From Rhizomonospora bruguierae (lineage in GTDB: Bacteria; Actinomycetota; Actinomycetes; Mycobacteriales; Micromonosporaceae), in the NCBI RefSeq assembly GCF_018397995.1, contig NZ_BBQH01000050.1, positions 1-43,680 on the forward strand: a DNA stretch of 43,680 bases. Reading direction: 5' to 3'. The notes below the pieces were generated by a model. It ran no database searches. It was not told the DNA's origin and saw only the letters and a list, made by a program, of their open reading frames with translations. The position numbers were made by a program, and so were the translations under genes. Within the stretch, counting starts at the first letter, position 1. Each line of letters opens with the position of its first letter. Below, piece by piece: positions 23,508 to 32,650 of this stretch.

Positions 23508-25051
23508 TTCTTACCACTCCACTCGTACCAGTAGACGGTGTAAGCGTCGCTGTAGAGCTGGCCGTGGATGCCGTCCTGCGTCGCGGCGGCGTTCTTCGGA
23601 CTCGTGATCCACACCATCGGCGCGAGGTCGCGCGCCATCGCGTGGACCTTCTGGTACGCGGCCGCCTGCTGGTCGACGTTGTCGAGGTCGATCGCGGCCT
23701 TGGCGGCGTCCCGCAGTTTCTCGTCACAGAACGTCGCCCGGACCTTGCCGCATGTGTAGTAGTTGTCGAGGTAAAGGGTCGAGTCGAGGGTTCCACTGCC
23801 CGCCTGGACGTAGAAGAGGTCAGGCGCGGGGACCTTGTTCTGCGGGGCGAGCAGGCCCTGGGCGATCCACTGGTCGCGGGGCAGCAGTTGAACCTTGATG
23901 TCGAGCCCGAGCTTTTCGTAGGACGCGGCGAGCGTCTGGCACGTGTCCGTGCCCAGCGTCCCGTAGTACTCGGTGACGCACATCATCGTCAGGTGGGCGC
24001 CAGCGGCCCCGGCCTGGTCGATCAGCTCCTTGGCCTTGTTCATGTCGTACGGGTAGTCCTCGAGGTCCGGGTTGTACCCGTGCACCTGCGGGGTGACGCC
24101 CTGCCCATGCGGCGCCTGCGCGAAGCCGAACCGGAGGTGGTTGGTGAGCGAGTCACGGTCGACGGCATAGTTGAGGGCTTGGCGTACCCGGACGTCCTGG
24201 AGCGCGGGCTTGGCGTCGCTGATGCGCAGGATGTCGATCTCGGTCGACGGAGCCGTCACGGTGGCCGGGGCGGCGTCGAGCAGGTCTGGCGAGAGGTCGA
24301 ACGCGACGTCCGTCTCGTTGGCGCGTAGCCCCGCGAGCCGGGCGCCCGTGTCCGGGACGACGCGCATCTCGACCTTCTTGTAGTACGGGTTGACGTCGCC
24401 CCAGTACTTGTCGTTGATGGCCAACACGGCGGTGTCGTGGGCCGGGGTGACCCTCTCCACCTTGTAGGGTCCGGTGCCGATCGAGTTGTTCTGGGCGGCC
24501 TTCGCGTCCTTACCCCAGCCGTCGGGCTGGATACCGATGGCTGCCACGGTGCGGTCGACGAAGAACGACGGAACCGTGGTGAGGATGTCGACCGTCAGGT
24601 CGTCGACCTTCTTCGCGCCGGCGATGGTCGCGAGCGTGCTGTCCTTGGCGCTCGCCGGGTCCGCGAGCTTGCTGATCGTCCAGACGACGTCATCGGCGTC
24701 GAAGGTGCTTCCATCGTGGAACGTCACGCCGTCACGGAGCTTGAACCGCCAGCGTTTGGGTTCCACCTGCTCCCACGACGTGGCCAGCAGCGGGTTCCAC
24801 GACAGCTTGTCGCCGTCACTGACGACCTTCGTCAGCCCCTCGACGACGCTGCCCAGCAGCAGCCGGCGTGCCGTCCCGTTGACCTGGTCCGCCACCACGT
24901 CGAGCGTGCCGAGTTCGCTTCCGGTGGAGAAGGTGAGCGTCTCGTCCCCCGACCCCTGGGAGCCGCTCCCGCCAGAACACGCGCTCAGCGCGATGACCAT
25001 GCTCACGGCCACCGCCGCGACCGCACTCCGTGAGAACACGGCTCTACCCAT
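23504..25051 (-). CDS. Dipeptide-type solute-binding lipoprotein
   Basis: 515 residues, family 5 extracellular binding protein. The lipobox is VIALSAC, giving Cys28 as the lipid anchor on the outer face of the membrane. ASMEQ-like start of the fold: LSWNPLLATSWEQVEPKRWRFKLRDGVTFHDGSTFDADDVVWTI in pieces, then IGTGPYKVERV and LQDVRVRQALNYAVDRDSL. ATG 25051 has AAGGAG 8 bases upstream. It is the first gene of the operon and sets its specificity. The ligand is unknown; members bind peptides, sugars or opines. The operator CTGTATACAG in its leader suggests control by the divergent GntR regulator. Confidence 0.93.
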   Translation of the reverse strand: MGRAVFSRSAVAAVAVSMVIALSACSGGSGSQGSGDETLTFSTGSELGTLDVVADQVNGTARRLLLGSVVEGLTKVVSDGDKLSWNPLLATSWEQVEPKRWRFKLRDGVTFHDGSTFDADDVVWTISKLADPASAKDSTLATIAGAKKVDDLTVDILTTVPSFFVDRTVAAIGIQPDGWGKDAKAAQNNSIGTGPYKVERVTPAHDTAVLAINDKYWGDVNPYYKKVEMRVVPDTGARLAGLRANETDVAFDLSPDLLDAAPATVTAPSTEIDILRISDAKPALQDVRVRQALNYAVDRDSLTNHLRFGFAQAPHGQGVTPQVHGYNPDLEDYPYDMNKAKELIDQAGAAGAHLTMMCVTEYYGTLGTDTCQTLAASYEKLGLDIKVQLLPRDQWIAQGLLAPQNKVPAPDLFYVQAGSGTLDSTLYLDNYYTCGKVRATFCDEKLRDAAKAAIDLDNVDQQAAAYQKVHAMARDLAPMVWITSPKNAAATQDGIHGQLYSDAYTVYWYEWSGKK

Positions 25052-25113
25052 TGCCCTGCTCCTTCTCGTCCTTGAGCCAGATATGTCGCAGGGCGAATCG
25101 CCCCTGTAGACTT

Positions 25114-25123
25114 CTGTATACAG
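25114..25123. promoter_or_regulatory. Probable GntR/FCD operator
   Basis: CTGTATACAG is a perfect 10-bp palindrome of the kind bound by FadR-subfamily regulators (TnGTnnnACnA, GTATAC core). It lies just downstream of the predicted promoter of the binding-protein gene, so binding would block transcription. Confidence 0.65.
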
Positions 25124-25136
25124 TCGTGTGCCATAG

Positions 25137-25165
25137 TATGTAGCGACATGCAGGCGCGCTGTCAA
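25137..25165 (-). promoter_or_regulatory. Sigma-70-type promoter of the dipeptide-type transporter operon
   Basis: On the minus strand TTGACA (25160-25165) and TACATA (25137-25142) are 17 bases apart. This is a near-consensus housekeeping promoter, ending about 85 bases before the ATG. The CTGTATACAG operator follows within 15 bases. Confidence 0.55.
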
Positions 25166-25344
25166 CGGCTTCGCAACATCCGGGTGGTCACGCTTCGGAA
25201 ACGGCAGGTATCTGCTACACAGTGAGCTCACACGCAGGCCCACCCAGGGCGTTGCGCGCCAGACGACCAGAGAGGTTCCGGGGTGGCGAACGGTAGGGGC
25301 GCTCGTGCGACGACGCGTCAGGGGCGCCGCGCGGAGGTGTGGCG

Positions 25345-25989
25345 ATGAACCAGCTCTACCTGACGATGCGCCAGGACATCATCGAGGGCCGCCTACAGGT
25401 GGGCGAGCAGCTCATCGAAACCACGATCGCCCAGCGCTACCAGGTGAGCCGGACGCCGGTCCGTGAGGCGCTGCGCCGGCTCGAGCAGGACGGCCTGGTC
25501 GAGCGATCCCCGCGCGGGGGGATACGCGTCAAGGTCTGGACCGCCGATGAGATGTTCGACCTGTACGAGCTGCGGATCATCCTTGAGTCGGGCGCGGCGC
25601 GGTGGGCGGCGGAGCGCAAGACGCGGCTCGACGTCATCCGCCTGCGCCAGACGAACGAGGAAATGCGCAAGCTCGACCCGGCGGTCGCCAACAACCTCCG
25701 GGACGTCAACCTCGCCTTCCATGAGGCCCTGTGGCGAGCGAGCCACAACGCTCCCCTCATCGACACGCTGGGACGCCTCCAGCGGCAGATCATGCGTCAC
25801 CCCGCGAGCACCCTGAAGCATCCTGGCCGCTGGGCCGCGATCGTCCAGGAGCACGATCGGCTCATCGAAGCGATCGAGCGAGGAGACGGCGAGCGGGCCG
25901 CGAACATCGCCGGCGAACACATGACCGAGGCGCGCGACCTGCGGCTGGCGAACTACTTGGCGGACCAGGACAAACCCAACCTGGCGTAG
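25345..25989 (+). CDS. GntR-family regulator with FCD domain
   Basis: 214 residues. The N-terminal winged helix reads MRQDIIEGRLQVGEQLIE, AQRYQVSRTPVREALRRLEQDGLVER and the wing SPRGGIRVK. The all-helical FCD domain follows, with metal or ligand residues in LRDVNLAFHEALWRASHN and VQEHDRLIEAIERGD. ATG 25345 fits GGAGG seven bases upstream; GTG 25339 is too close. It is divergent from the dipeptide-type transporter operon and very likely represses it. The ligand is probably an organic acid related to the dehydratase pathway. Confidence 0.9.
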   Translation: MNQLYLTMRQDIIEGRLQVGEQLIETTIAQRYQVSRTPVREALRRLEQDGLVERSPRGGIRVKVWTADEMFDLYELRIILESGAARWAAERKTRLDVIRLRQTNEEMRKLDPAVANNLRDVNLAFHEALWRASHNAPLIDTLGRLQRQIMRHPASTLKHPGRWAAIVQEHDRLIEAIERGDGERAANIAGEHMTEARDLRLANYLADQDKPNLA

Positions 25990-26209
25990 GTGGCGAGAAG
26001 CGCCTGGTACCCCATCCGCTGTCTGAGCGGGGAGTCGTGCCGGTTGGTCGGGCGCTGGTGATCCCGAGCGGGATGCGCACCGGTCGGGCGTTTCCTGCCG
26101 CCTCGGCCGCGGTCGGCTGGGGCTCGGCCAGCCCGTCATCGCCGCACGGTGCTTTCGTGATCCGCGCCGTCGGCGCTCGGCCAGATGCCAGTTCGTGGAC
26201 CTACTCTGT

Positions 26210-27037
26210 TTACGGCTTCTCAGCGACCACCGGGTTCTGTAGTGTCCCGAGCCCGGTCACGCTCACCTCCACCCGGTCGCCGTCGCGCAGGAACACCTGC
26301 GGATCCCGGCGGTAGCCGATTCCTCCGGGAGTACCGGTGAGGATCACGTCGCCGACGTTGAGCTGGGTGAACTCGGAGATGACATTGATCAGATGGGGGA
26401 TGTCGAAAATCAACTGCGAGGTTCGGCCGACCTGCAACCGTTCACCGTTGCGGCGCAGACTGATCTCCAGATCCGAGTGGTCCACCTCGTCTGGTGTCAC
26501 CAGCGCCGGGCCAAGCGGCGTCGCGTCGTCCCACGCCTTGCCCTGCAACCACTGATGCGTACGGTACTGGTAGTCACGCATCGTCACGTCGTTGGCGATG
26601 GTGTAACCCAGCACGTGATCGAGCGCATCCGTGCGGCATACCCGCCGGCCGGGGCGGCCGATGACCACGGCGACCTCGGCCTCATAGTCGACCTCTGCGG
26701 ACTCCACCGGCAGCTGAATCGCGTCGCCGGCTGCGATCAACGACTGCGCGAACTTGGCGAACAGCACCGGGTACGTGGGGATCTCGCGCCGGGTCTCTCC
26801 GACGTGCTCACGATAGTTGAGCCCGACGCAGAAGATCCGCGCGGGCCGCGGCACCACGGGCCGCAGGGTGACGTCGGCGAGGGCGACCCGACCCGCCTCC
26901 TCCAGCAGCGGGTCGGCGAGCGCCTCGATCGGCGTGTCCGCGCCGAGTTCGTCGATGCCACGCAGCGGCACGACGCTGTCGCCGTCGAGCAGGCCGGCCC
27001 GGCAACGGCCGCTCCGGCGGTAGGAGATAAACCTCAT
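26210..27037 (-). CDS. Fumarylacetoacetate hydrolase-family protein
   Basis: 275 residues. The C-terminal catalytic domain is complete: RIFCVGLNYREHVGE, metal ligands in VDYEAEVAVVIGRPGRRV (E-x-E type) and later VTMRDYQYR, the motif GKAWDDATPLGPALVTPDEV, and the end LNVGDVILTGTPGGIGYRRDP. Members hydrolyse or isomerise beta-diketo and keto-enol acids in ring-cleavage pathways, or dehydrate sugar acids. ATG 27037 has AGGAGAA 7 bases upstream. It is the last gene after the Fe3+/polyamine-type transporter, 111 bases behind the permease. Confidence 0.88.
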   Translation of the reverse strand: MRFISYRRSGRCRAGLLDGDSVVPLRGIDELGADTPIEALADPLLEEAGRVALADVTLRPVVPRPARIFCVGLNYREHVGETRREIPTYPVLFAKFAQSLIAAGDAIQLPVESAEVDYEAEVAVVIGRPGRRVCRTDALDHVLGYTIANDVTMRDYQYRTHQWLQGKAWDDATPLGPALVTPDEVDHSDLEISLRRNGERLQVGRTSQLIFDIPHLINVISEFTQLNVGDVILTGTPGGIGYRRDPQVFLRDGDRVEVSVTGLGTLQNPVVAEKP

Positions 27038-27148
27038 CCGTTCTCCTGGATTGAGATGGTCGTGGGTGTTCGGCCGAATCTCACCGGTGGCGCGTCGTGG
27101 CCGCGAACAGGTCGTGCGGGTCGACGAGTCGCGATGTAGGCAATTCGC

Positions 27149-28957
27149 TCACGACCGCATTCCCCGTCCCCGAACCCGGTTACCGATCACGTTTGCCACG
27201 ACGGCAACCCCCGCTGTCAGCAGGACGAGAAAGACGCCGACGACGGAGGCGCGGGCGAGGTTATTGTCGGCCATCTGGTTCAGCTGCAGGATGGACAACG
27301 GGGCCGTATCACTGGTGGCGAGCAAGGCGACCGGGCCGGTGGCACGGGCGGCGGACGAGAACGCCAGGATCACCACCACGGCGAGGGTAGGACCGATCAG
27401 CGGCAATACGACGCGGCGGAACGTGTAGATCCAGACAGCGCCGCTGCTGCGCGATGCCTCCTCGAGTTCGTTGCCCAGCTGCGCGAAGCTGGTCTTGATC
27501 ATCTGCGTGGTCAACGTCGCATTGCTGAGGATCAACACCACGATGAGCGCGCCGACCGTTCCATAAAGAAGGCCGCTGAAGAACGGGACGATGAGGAACA
27601 GTGTTAGGTACCCGAGCCCGATGACCATCCCTGGAAGCATCGACGGTAGCCAGACCATGAAGTCCAGCGCTGAGCGCCCACGAGTCTTCGTCCGGACAAT
27701 GATGTAGGCAAAGACGGAACAGACCACCAACGCACCGAACGCGGTCGCGGTAGCAAGAACGAGCGTGTTCTCCAAGGCGTCGGTGAACGCCCTGCTCTGA
27801 AGGATCTGCGTCCAGTGCTGCGTGGTCCACGGATCTTTAGCGTCGAACCGGCCAAACAGCTTCATGAAAGTTCCGAGGACGACGAACACCAACGGAAAGA
27901 CCGTCATCATCAGGACGAGCACCAGCACCCCGACAAAGGCCGCCCACTTCGACCTACCCAGGGGGAGCACATTAGACTTGAAGTGGCCGGTCACGGTCGC
28001 GAAGCTGCGCTTGTTGCTGTAGCGGTACTGGACGATCACAGCTGGCACCAACAGAAGCAGCGAGATGATACCTATCGCCGTCGCCGCGGAGAAGTCCGGC
28101 GGGAACTGGGCTCCGAGCCGGTAGATGCGCGTGGCCAGCACATCGATGCCGGCCGGCGTCCCAAGAACGAGTTCGACCTCGAACGACTCCATGGAGCGGA
28201 TGACGCCCAAGACCAACGCGACCAGGATCGTCGGCATCAGAAGCGGAATCACGATCCGCCGCAGCGTCGTGAAACTGGTGGCACCGGAGGCGTAGGAGGC
28301 CTCTTCGAGGCTGGCGCTGATGTTGCGAATGGCGGGCGCGAGAAGGATCACCTTGAGCGGTATGACCGACGCCAGTAGCTGTACCCAGGTGATGCCCCAG
28401 AACGAGTAGATGTCGAAGGGCCCCTTGTCCACGAACGGCAGCAGTTCGACGGCGCGGTTCGCCAGGCCGTTGGCAGGATCCAGGACCATGATCCAGCCAA
28501 GCGTGACGGTCAACGAGGGAAGGAAGACCGCGACCCAACAGCCATACTCGAAGTACTTGCGACCTGGTAGGTCGGTGCGCGCGATGAGCCAGGCGACCCA
28601 GACGCCGATGACGATGCCGATGACCTGGCGGGTGACGGCCAGTACCGTGGTGTCCTTCAGTACTCGCCAGAAGCTGCCGTCGGTCAGCATCGATGTCCAG
28701 GTGTCGAACCCCCAGACGACCTCCTGGCCCATCCTCCCGACGCGAAAGCTCATCGGTACCATGACGACGATCGGCCCGAGCACGAACAGCGCGACCACAG
28801 CGAGGAGCAGCAGGAACCGCGGCGACCACCGCACCCGGCTGCGGCGACCGTCCGGCATTGCGCGAGCGGGAGCCCCCGAGTCGTCGTCGCTCCGATCTGG
28901 ATCGGACTCCACCGCGTCCACCAGAAGGTCACCCGTGACGCGCCTGCTTCTGCTCAT
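27149..28957 (-). CDS. Fused two-domain ABC transporter permease (Fe3+/polyamine type)
   Basis: 602 residues with about twelve membrane segments, two binding-protein-dependent permease domains in one chain, as in FbpB/ThiP-type systems. The first EAA loop is SASLEEASYASGATSFTTLRRIVIPLLMPT, the second NELEEASRSSGAVWIYTFRRVVLPLIGPT. A 45-residue charged N-terminal cytoplasmic tail (SDDDSGAPARAMPDGRRSR) is unusual. ATG 28957 has GGAG 7 bases upstream. It is the channel for the binding protein and ATPase encoded just before it. A 36-bp palindrome separates it from the binding-protein gene. Confidence 0.9.
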   Translation of the reverse strand: MSRSRRVTGDLLVDAVESDPDRSDDDSGAPARAMPDGRRSRVRWSPRFLLLLAVVALFVLGPIVVMVPMSFRVGRMGQEVVWGFDTWTSMLTDGSFWRVLKDTTVLAVTRQVIGIVIGVWVAWLIARTDLPGRKYFEYGCWVAVFLPSLTVTLGWIMVLDPANGLANRAVELLPFVDKGPFDIYSFWGITWVQLLASVIPLKVILLAPAIRNISASLEEASYASGATSFTTLRRIVIPLLMPTILVALVLGVIRSMESFEVELVLGTPAGIDVLATRIYRLGAQFPPDFSAATAIGIISLLLLVPAVIVQYRYSNKRSFATVTGHFKSNVLPLGRSKWAAFVGVLVLVLMMTVFPLVFVVLGTFMKLFGRFDAKDPWTTQHWTQILQSRAFTDALENTLVLATATAFGALVVCSVFAYIIVRTKTRGRSALDFMVWLPSMLPGMVIGLGYLTLFLIVPFFSGLLYGTVGALIVVLILSNATLTTQMIKTSFAQLGNELEEASRSSGAVWIYTFRRVVLPLIGPTLAVVVILAFSSAARATGPVALLATSDTAPLSILQLNQMADNNLARASVVGVFLVLLTAGVAVVANVIGNRVRGRGMRS

Positions 28958-28979
28958 CGATTCTCCAGGGATTCTGATG

Positions 28980-29015
28980 TCGTGGTGTGCGCGGGTGGAC
29001 CCGCGCACACCACGA
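28980..29015 (-). promoter_or_regulatory. 36-bp perfect palindrome inside the transporter operon
   Basis: TCGTGGTGTGCGCGGGT and ACCCGCGCACACCACGA flank two bases. It starts 22 bases after the binding-protein stop and ends 22 bases before the permease start. Such hairpins usually protect the upstream mRNA or end part of the transcripts, so that more binding protein than permease is made. This role is inferred. Confidence 0.7.
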
Positions 29016-29037
29016 TCGCGTCGGCTGGCGGCAACGC

Positions 29038-30153
29038 TCAGCGCATCTTGCTCGTGATCTCCAGGGTGCGGTCGAGCAGGTCGCCCTCGCGGTCGCTTCC
29101 CTGGACCAGGGTCTTATCCGTGATGGTCGTGTAGTCCGTCGCGTAATCGTTGTGCCTCGGCACGTCCTTGCGCCGGCTGGATGCGTCGGCCCGGGAGACC
29201 TTCGCCCAGAGGTCCTGCCCTTCCTGGCTGAGGAAGTAAGCGAGGAACACGCGCGTCGCGTTCGGGTGCGGCGGGTTCTTCAGGATGTTGACCGACTGCG
29301 CGAGGCCGAACATGCCGATCTCATTCCGGCGCTCGATGCCGTCACCCAACCCGAGCTTCTTGTAATCGTCCACGATGTCGATGGTCGGGCCGATCGCGGC
29401 AACCGCCCGGCCGTCCGCGAGCCACTCCAGGGCGACCTGCTTGTTAGCGACCAGCTTGATGTCCTGCTGGACCAGCTTCTGGACGTATTCCTGGCCGTAC
29501 GCGCTGAACAGAGCTGCGACGATCTGGGTCGCGCCAGCCGGCTGACGCAGGTCCTCGGCGACAATCTTGCCGCGGTACTCGGGCTTGAGCAGGTCGTCCG
29601 CCTTCGTGATCTCGGGAGCCAGCTTGGTGTTCACGTACACGCCACCGGTCATGTTGATCTGGTTCAGGAAACTGGTCCCCTGACCGGGTTCGCCGAACAT
29701 CTCGAAACCACCGTGCCAGTCCTCGTCCCGCCGGACCTCATCCGGAAGATCCGCCAGGATCGGGCGAGCGTCCGCCAGCGCTCCGGCCGGCGCTAGTCCG
29801 TTGTGGACGGCAGAGTTCGGGCCGATGATCAGGTCCCATAGGTACCTGCCGTTCTGCTGTTCGGAGAGGATCCGCGGCACCGACTCGCTGGGACCGATAC
29901 TCGTTACGCTGATGTTCCAGTTCGGGAACTTGTCCTGGATCAGCCGGCCCCACTCCTCGAAGCCGGCTCCGGCATGGACGCTGATGACGAGCTTGCCTTC
30001 CTTGTCCGCGGCGGCTTTGATCGCTTCCCACCCGCTCGCGGCCTGAGCGGGCTGCTCAGGCCCACTGCTGCAGGCGCCAAGAACGAGAGTTAACACCGCT
30101 GCCCCGACAAGGAGCATCCGACGTTTGACAGGTCTTGCACGACAAATGGTCAC
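29038..30153 (-). CDS. Solute-binding lipoprotein (Fe3+/polyamine-type ABC transporter)
   Basis: 371 residues, family 1 binding protein. The signal peptide MTICRARPVKRRMLLVGAAV ends in the lipobox TLVLGAC, so it is anchored by Cys28. The mature part has KLVISVHAGAGFEEWGRLIQDKFPNW and GGVYVNTKLAPEITKADDLLKPEYRGKI, typical of the FbpA/PotD-like class, but lacks the paired tyrosines of classic Fe3+ binders as far as I can see, so an organic anion is equally possible. GTG 30153 has GAGGAG 8 bases upstream. It lies between the ATPase and permease genes. Confidence 0.88.
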   Translation of the reverse strand: MTICRARPVKRRMLLVGAAVLTLVLGACSSGPEQPAQAASGWEAIKAAADKEGKLVISVHAGAGFEEWGRLIQDKFPNWNISVTSIGPSESVPRILSEQQNGRYLWDLIIGPNSAVHNGLAPAGALADARPILADLPDEVRRDEDWHGGFEMFGEPGQGTSFLNQINMTGGVYVNTKLAPEITKADDLLKPEYRGKIVAEDLRQPAGATQIVAALFSAYGQEYVQKLVQQDIKLVANKQVALEWLADGRAVAAIGPTIDIVDDYKKLGLGDGIERRNEIGMFGLAQSVNILKNPPHPNATRVFLAYFLSQEGQDLWAKVSRADASSRRKDVPRHNDYATDYTTITDKTLVQGSDREGDLLDRTLEITSKMR

Positions 30154-30196
30154 TGTCTATCTCCTCGGGACTCGTGATGGATGCGTCGGAGCGCGG

Positions 30197-31336
30197 TTAA
30201 TCACTGTGGTGGCTGGCCGGGCGACCACCGTTGTCTGCCGACGGCCAGACCCGACAGCGTGACACCGGAAGCTCGAGATCGATATCCGATCCCTCCAGCC
30301 ACTCCTTGCCCTCGTCGCCGTTGACGAAGAGGCGATACCCCCAGGACGTGTGGACTTCCAGCACGTACTTGTCGCCGTGAAAGAGGACGGTCGACAGCCG
30401 TGCGCGAAGCGGGTTGCGACAGGAGCCCGCATCCCCGGTGACGCGGGCCGTAACATGTTCAGGGCGAATACTCACCTCGGCCTGGCCGCCGACGGCGAGC
30501 GGATCGCCGGCGACGGCCTGGTGACCACGGACCCGCTCGCCCGACGGGAGTTCCACCACCACTTCCCCGTCATGGTCGACGCTCGCCACCCGACCGGTCA
30601 GGCGCAGGGACTGGCCGATGAAGTCCCGAGCCACCTTGGTTGTGGGCTGGCGGTACATCGTCGTGGGGTCGGAGATCTCCACGACCCGACCGCCGTCCAT
30701 GAGGACGATTCGGTCCGAAAGCGCGAGGGCCTCCTGCTGGTCGTGGGTGACGAAGAGAATGGTCAGGCCGAGACGCTTCTGCAGGCTTCGGACCTCGGCC
30801 CGCATCTGTTCCCGCAGCTTCGCGTCCAGGTTGCTGAACGGCTCATCCATCAGCAGCAGCCGCGGCTCGAAGACCAGCGCCCGGGCCAGCGCGACCCGCT
30901 GCTGCTGGCCACCGCTGAGCATCGTCGCCGGGCGGTCACGCATTTTGGCCAGGCCGACATTGTCGATGACGCCCGTCACCGCTGACTCGATCTGCGGCTT
31001 TGGCACACGGCGCACACGGAGCGGATAGGCAATATTCTCGAATACGGTCATGTGCGGCCACACCGCGTAATTCTGGAATACCAATCCCATGTCGCGCTTG
31101 TGTGTGGGCACGAAGATCTTGTCGGAGTCGAGAACCCGGTCCTCGTAGGTGATGCGACCGCTGTCAGCACGTTCGAGGCCCATGACCAGACGCAGCGTGG
31201 TGCTCTTGCCACACCCGCTCGAACCGAGCATGGTCAGGATCTCGCCCTGGCGTACCTCGAAATCGACGCCGTCGACGGCCGCGGTGGCGCCAAACAGCTT
31301 GGTGACGTGTTCGAGTCGGAGTACAACATGAGTCAC
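30197..31336 (-). CDS. ABC transporter ATP-binding protein with TOBE domain
   Basis: 379 residues, PotA/FbpC/MalK class. Walker A GSSGCGKSTTLRLVMGLE, Q-loop VFQNYAVWPHMTV, signature TMLSGGQQQRVALARALV, Walker B LLLMDEPFSNLDAKLREQM and H-loop FVTHDQQEALALSD are complete. The C-terminal TOBE region (GQAEVSIRPEHV, VLFHGDKYVLEV) can bind regulators in relatives. GTG 31336 has GAGGTAG 6 bases upstream. First gene of its operon, behind an IclR-type palindrome. Confidence 0.92.
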   Translation of the reverse strand: MTHVVLRLEHVTKLFGATAAVDGVDFEVRQGEILTMLGSSGCGKSTTLRLVMGLERADSGRITYEDRVLDSDKIFVPTHKRDMGLVFQNYAVWPHMTVFENIAYPLRVRRVPKPQIESAVTGVIDNVGLAKMRDRPATMLSGGQQQRVALARALVFEPRLLLMDEPFSNLDAKLREQMRAEVRSLQKRLGLTILFVTHDQQEALALSDRIVLMDGGRVVEISDPTTMYRQPTTKVARDFIGQSLRLTGRVASVDHDGEVVVELPSGERVRGHQAVAGDPLAVGGQAEVSIRPEHVTARVTGDAGSCRNPLRARLSTVLFHGDKYVLEVHTSWGYRLFVNGDEGKEWLEGSDIDLELPVSRCRVWPSADNGGRPASHHSD

Positions 31337-31408
31337 GGCGCTACCTCGATCTACTGCGAACTTCCGACCTGCGACTGGCCGACGGCGCGATCTTGATAAG
31401 TTGATCTT

Positions 31409-31421
31409 TCCGCAATGCGGA
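31409..31421. promoter_or_regulatory. Probable IclR box before the Fe3+/polyamine-type transporter operon
   Basis: TCCGCA-A-TGCGGA is a perfect 13-bp palindrome, 73 bases upstream of the ATPase start. It has the same half-site layout as the box at 38464-38480 (TCCGTA-T-TACGGA). The shared architecture suggests the same regulator. Confidence 0.6.
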
Positions 31422-31444
31422 TGTTCAGTTCATGATCCGGTAGA

Positions 31445-32650
31445 CTAGGTTTGTTGGCGAACGATGTCAACGGCCGTTCGCCAAGTGAGTCCGGCCGCGA
31501 TCGCCAGCAGGAACCCGCCCGACGTGAACACCGCCGCGACGCCGGCCACGGACGCTACGGCGCCCGCTGCCAACGGAACCAACACCTGGCCCAACCGGTT
31601 GCCGCTCAGCCGCACCGACAGGGCTACCGCGCGATTGCCGTGGTCGACCAGGCTCGTCACCCACGCCATGGTGAGGGGCTGGCCGATTCCCCAAAAGAAT
31701 CCGGCGATGCACAGCAGTATCCCGATCATCCAGGGATAACCCACCCAGGGCAGGAGCGCCATGGGCGCTGCGGCACAGAGCGTCGATGAGACGAGCAGCC
31801 ACCCTCGTGGAATCCGCGCGAGGATCGCCGGCAAGGCGATGCGCGACATCATCGCCGAGATCGTCCGCACCATCAGCAGCGTCGTCACGAGCAAGACGCT
31901 GAAGCCCAGTTGCTCGCCCAACAACGGCAGGTACACCGAGACGAGGTCGACCGACGTCAGGATGACGACGCTGGTGAACATCGCCGATCGCAGGGCCGGG
32001 ATGCGCAACATCGCCCCGATCGCCTGTGGCGGCGGCTGGGATCCACGGTTGACCTTTTTCGCGCGCGCCCGGAACAGGAGCATCGGGAACAATGCCGTCA
32101 GGCATAGACCCGAGAGCAGCAGCAGTGCCGGGGTGGTGGCGGTCGGCGCCCCGGCCGCCGTGGTCGAGACGGTGACCAGGCCCACCAGCGGGAGACCGAC
32201 GGTCTGGCCCGCCGATACGCAGAGCGACCACGCGGAGAAGTTGCGGTCCAGGTCCTCGGGTCTCGAGAGCAGCGGCACCATTCCCTGGCTGGCCACCACG
32301 ACCAGCAGTTGCCCGGTACCCATCAGGACGTTGGCGAGACAGAGCGCGACGATGCTCTTGCTCAGGCCGATAAACGCGACCGACACCGCCGTCAGGAGCA
32401 TGCCGCCCCGCAGCACCAGGTCCGGGTACCGCCCGTCCACAGCCCGGCCGGCCCATACGGCAAGGAGCACAGGAACCAGGGCGAACAGCGCCGTGACCAC
32501 CCCGAGCATGGCGGCGTCACCACCCAGGGCAAGGGTCCGGTAACTGACCAGGACCCGCGTTCCACCGAACACCCCCTGCGCCACTCCCGTGCCCAGGCAC
32601 AGGTACAGCAGCCAACGCCGGTTGCCAGTCTGAACCGACGCCTCAGACAT
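31445..32650 (-). CDS. MFS transporter
   Basis: 401 residues with about twelve hydrophobic segments in two groups of six and a central basic loop (FRARAKKVNRGSQPPPQ). The MFS motif between helices 2 and 3 is WAGRAVDGRYPDLVLRGG. ATG 32650 has GAGGGA about 9 bases upstream and overlaps the glycerate kinase stop by 8 bases. It is the last gene of the dioxygenase operon and could import the substrate or export an intermediate. There is no sequence clue to its cargo. Confidence 0.88.
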   Translation of the reverse strand: MSEASVQTGNRRWLLYLCLGTGVAQGVFGGTRVLVSYRTLALGGDAAMLGVVTALFALVPVLLAVWAGRAVDGRYPDLVLRGGMLLTAVSVAFIGLSKSIVALCLANVLMGTGQLLVVVASQGMVPLLSRPEDLDRNFSAWSLCVSAGQTVGLPLVGLVTVSTTAAGAPTATTPALLLLSGLCLTALFPMLLFRARAKKVNRGSQPPPQAIGAMLRIPALRSAMFTSVVILTSVDLVSVYLPLLGEQLGFSVLLVTTLLMVRTISAMMSRIALPAILARIPRGWLLVSSTLCAAAPMALLPWVGYPWMIGILLCIAGFFWGIGQPLTMAWVTSLVDHGNRAVALSVRLSGNRLGQVLVPLAAGAVASVAGVAAVFTSGGFLLAIAAGLTWRTAVDIVRQQT

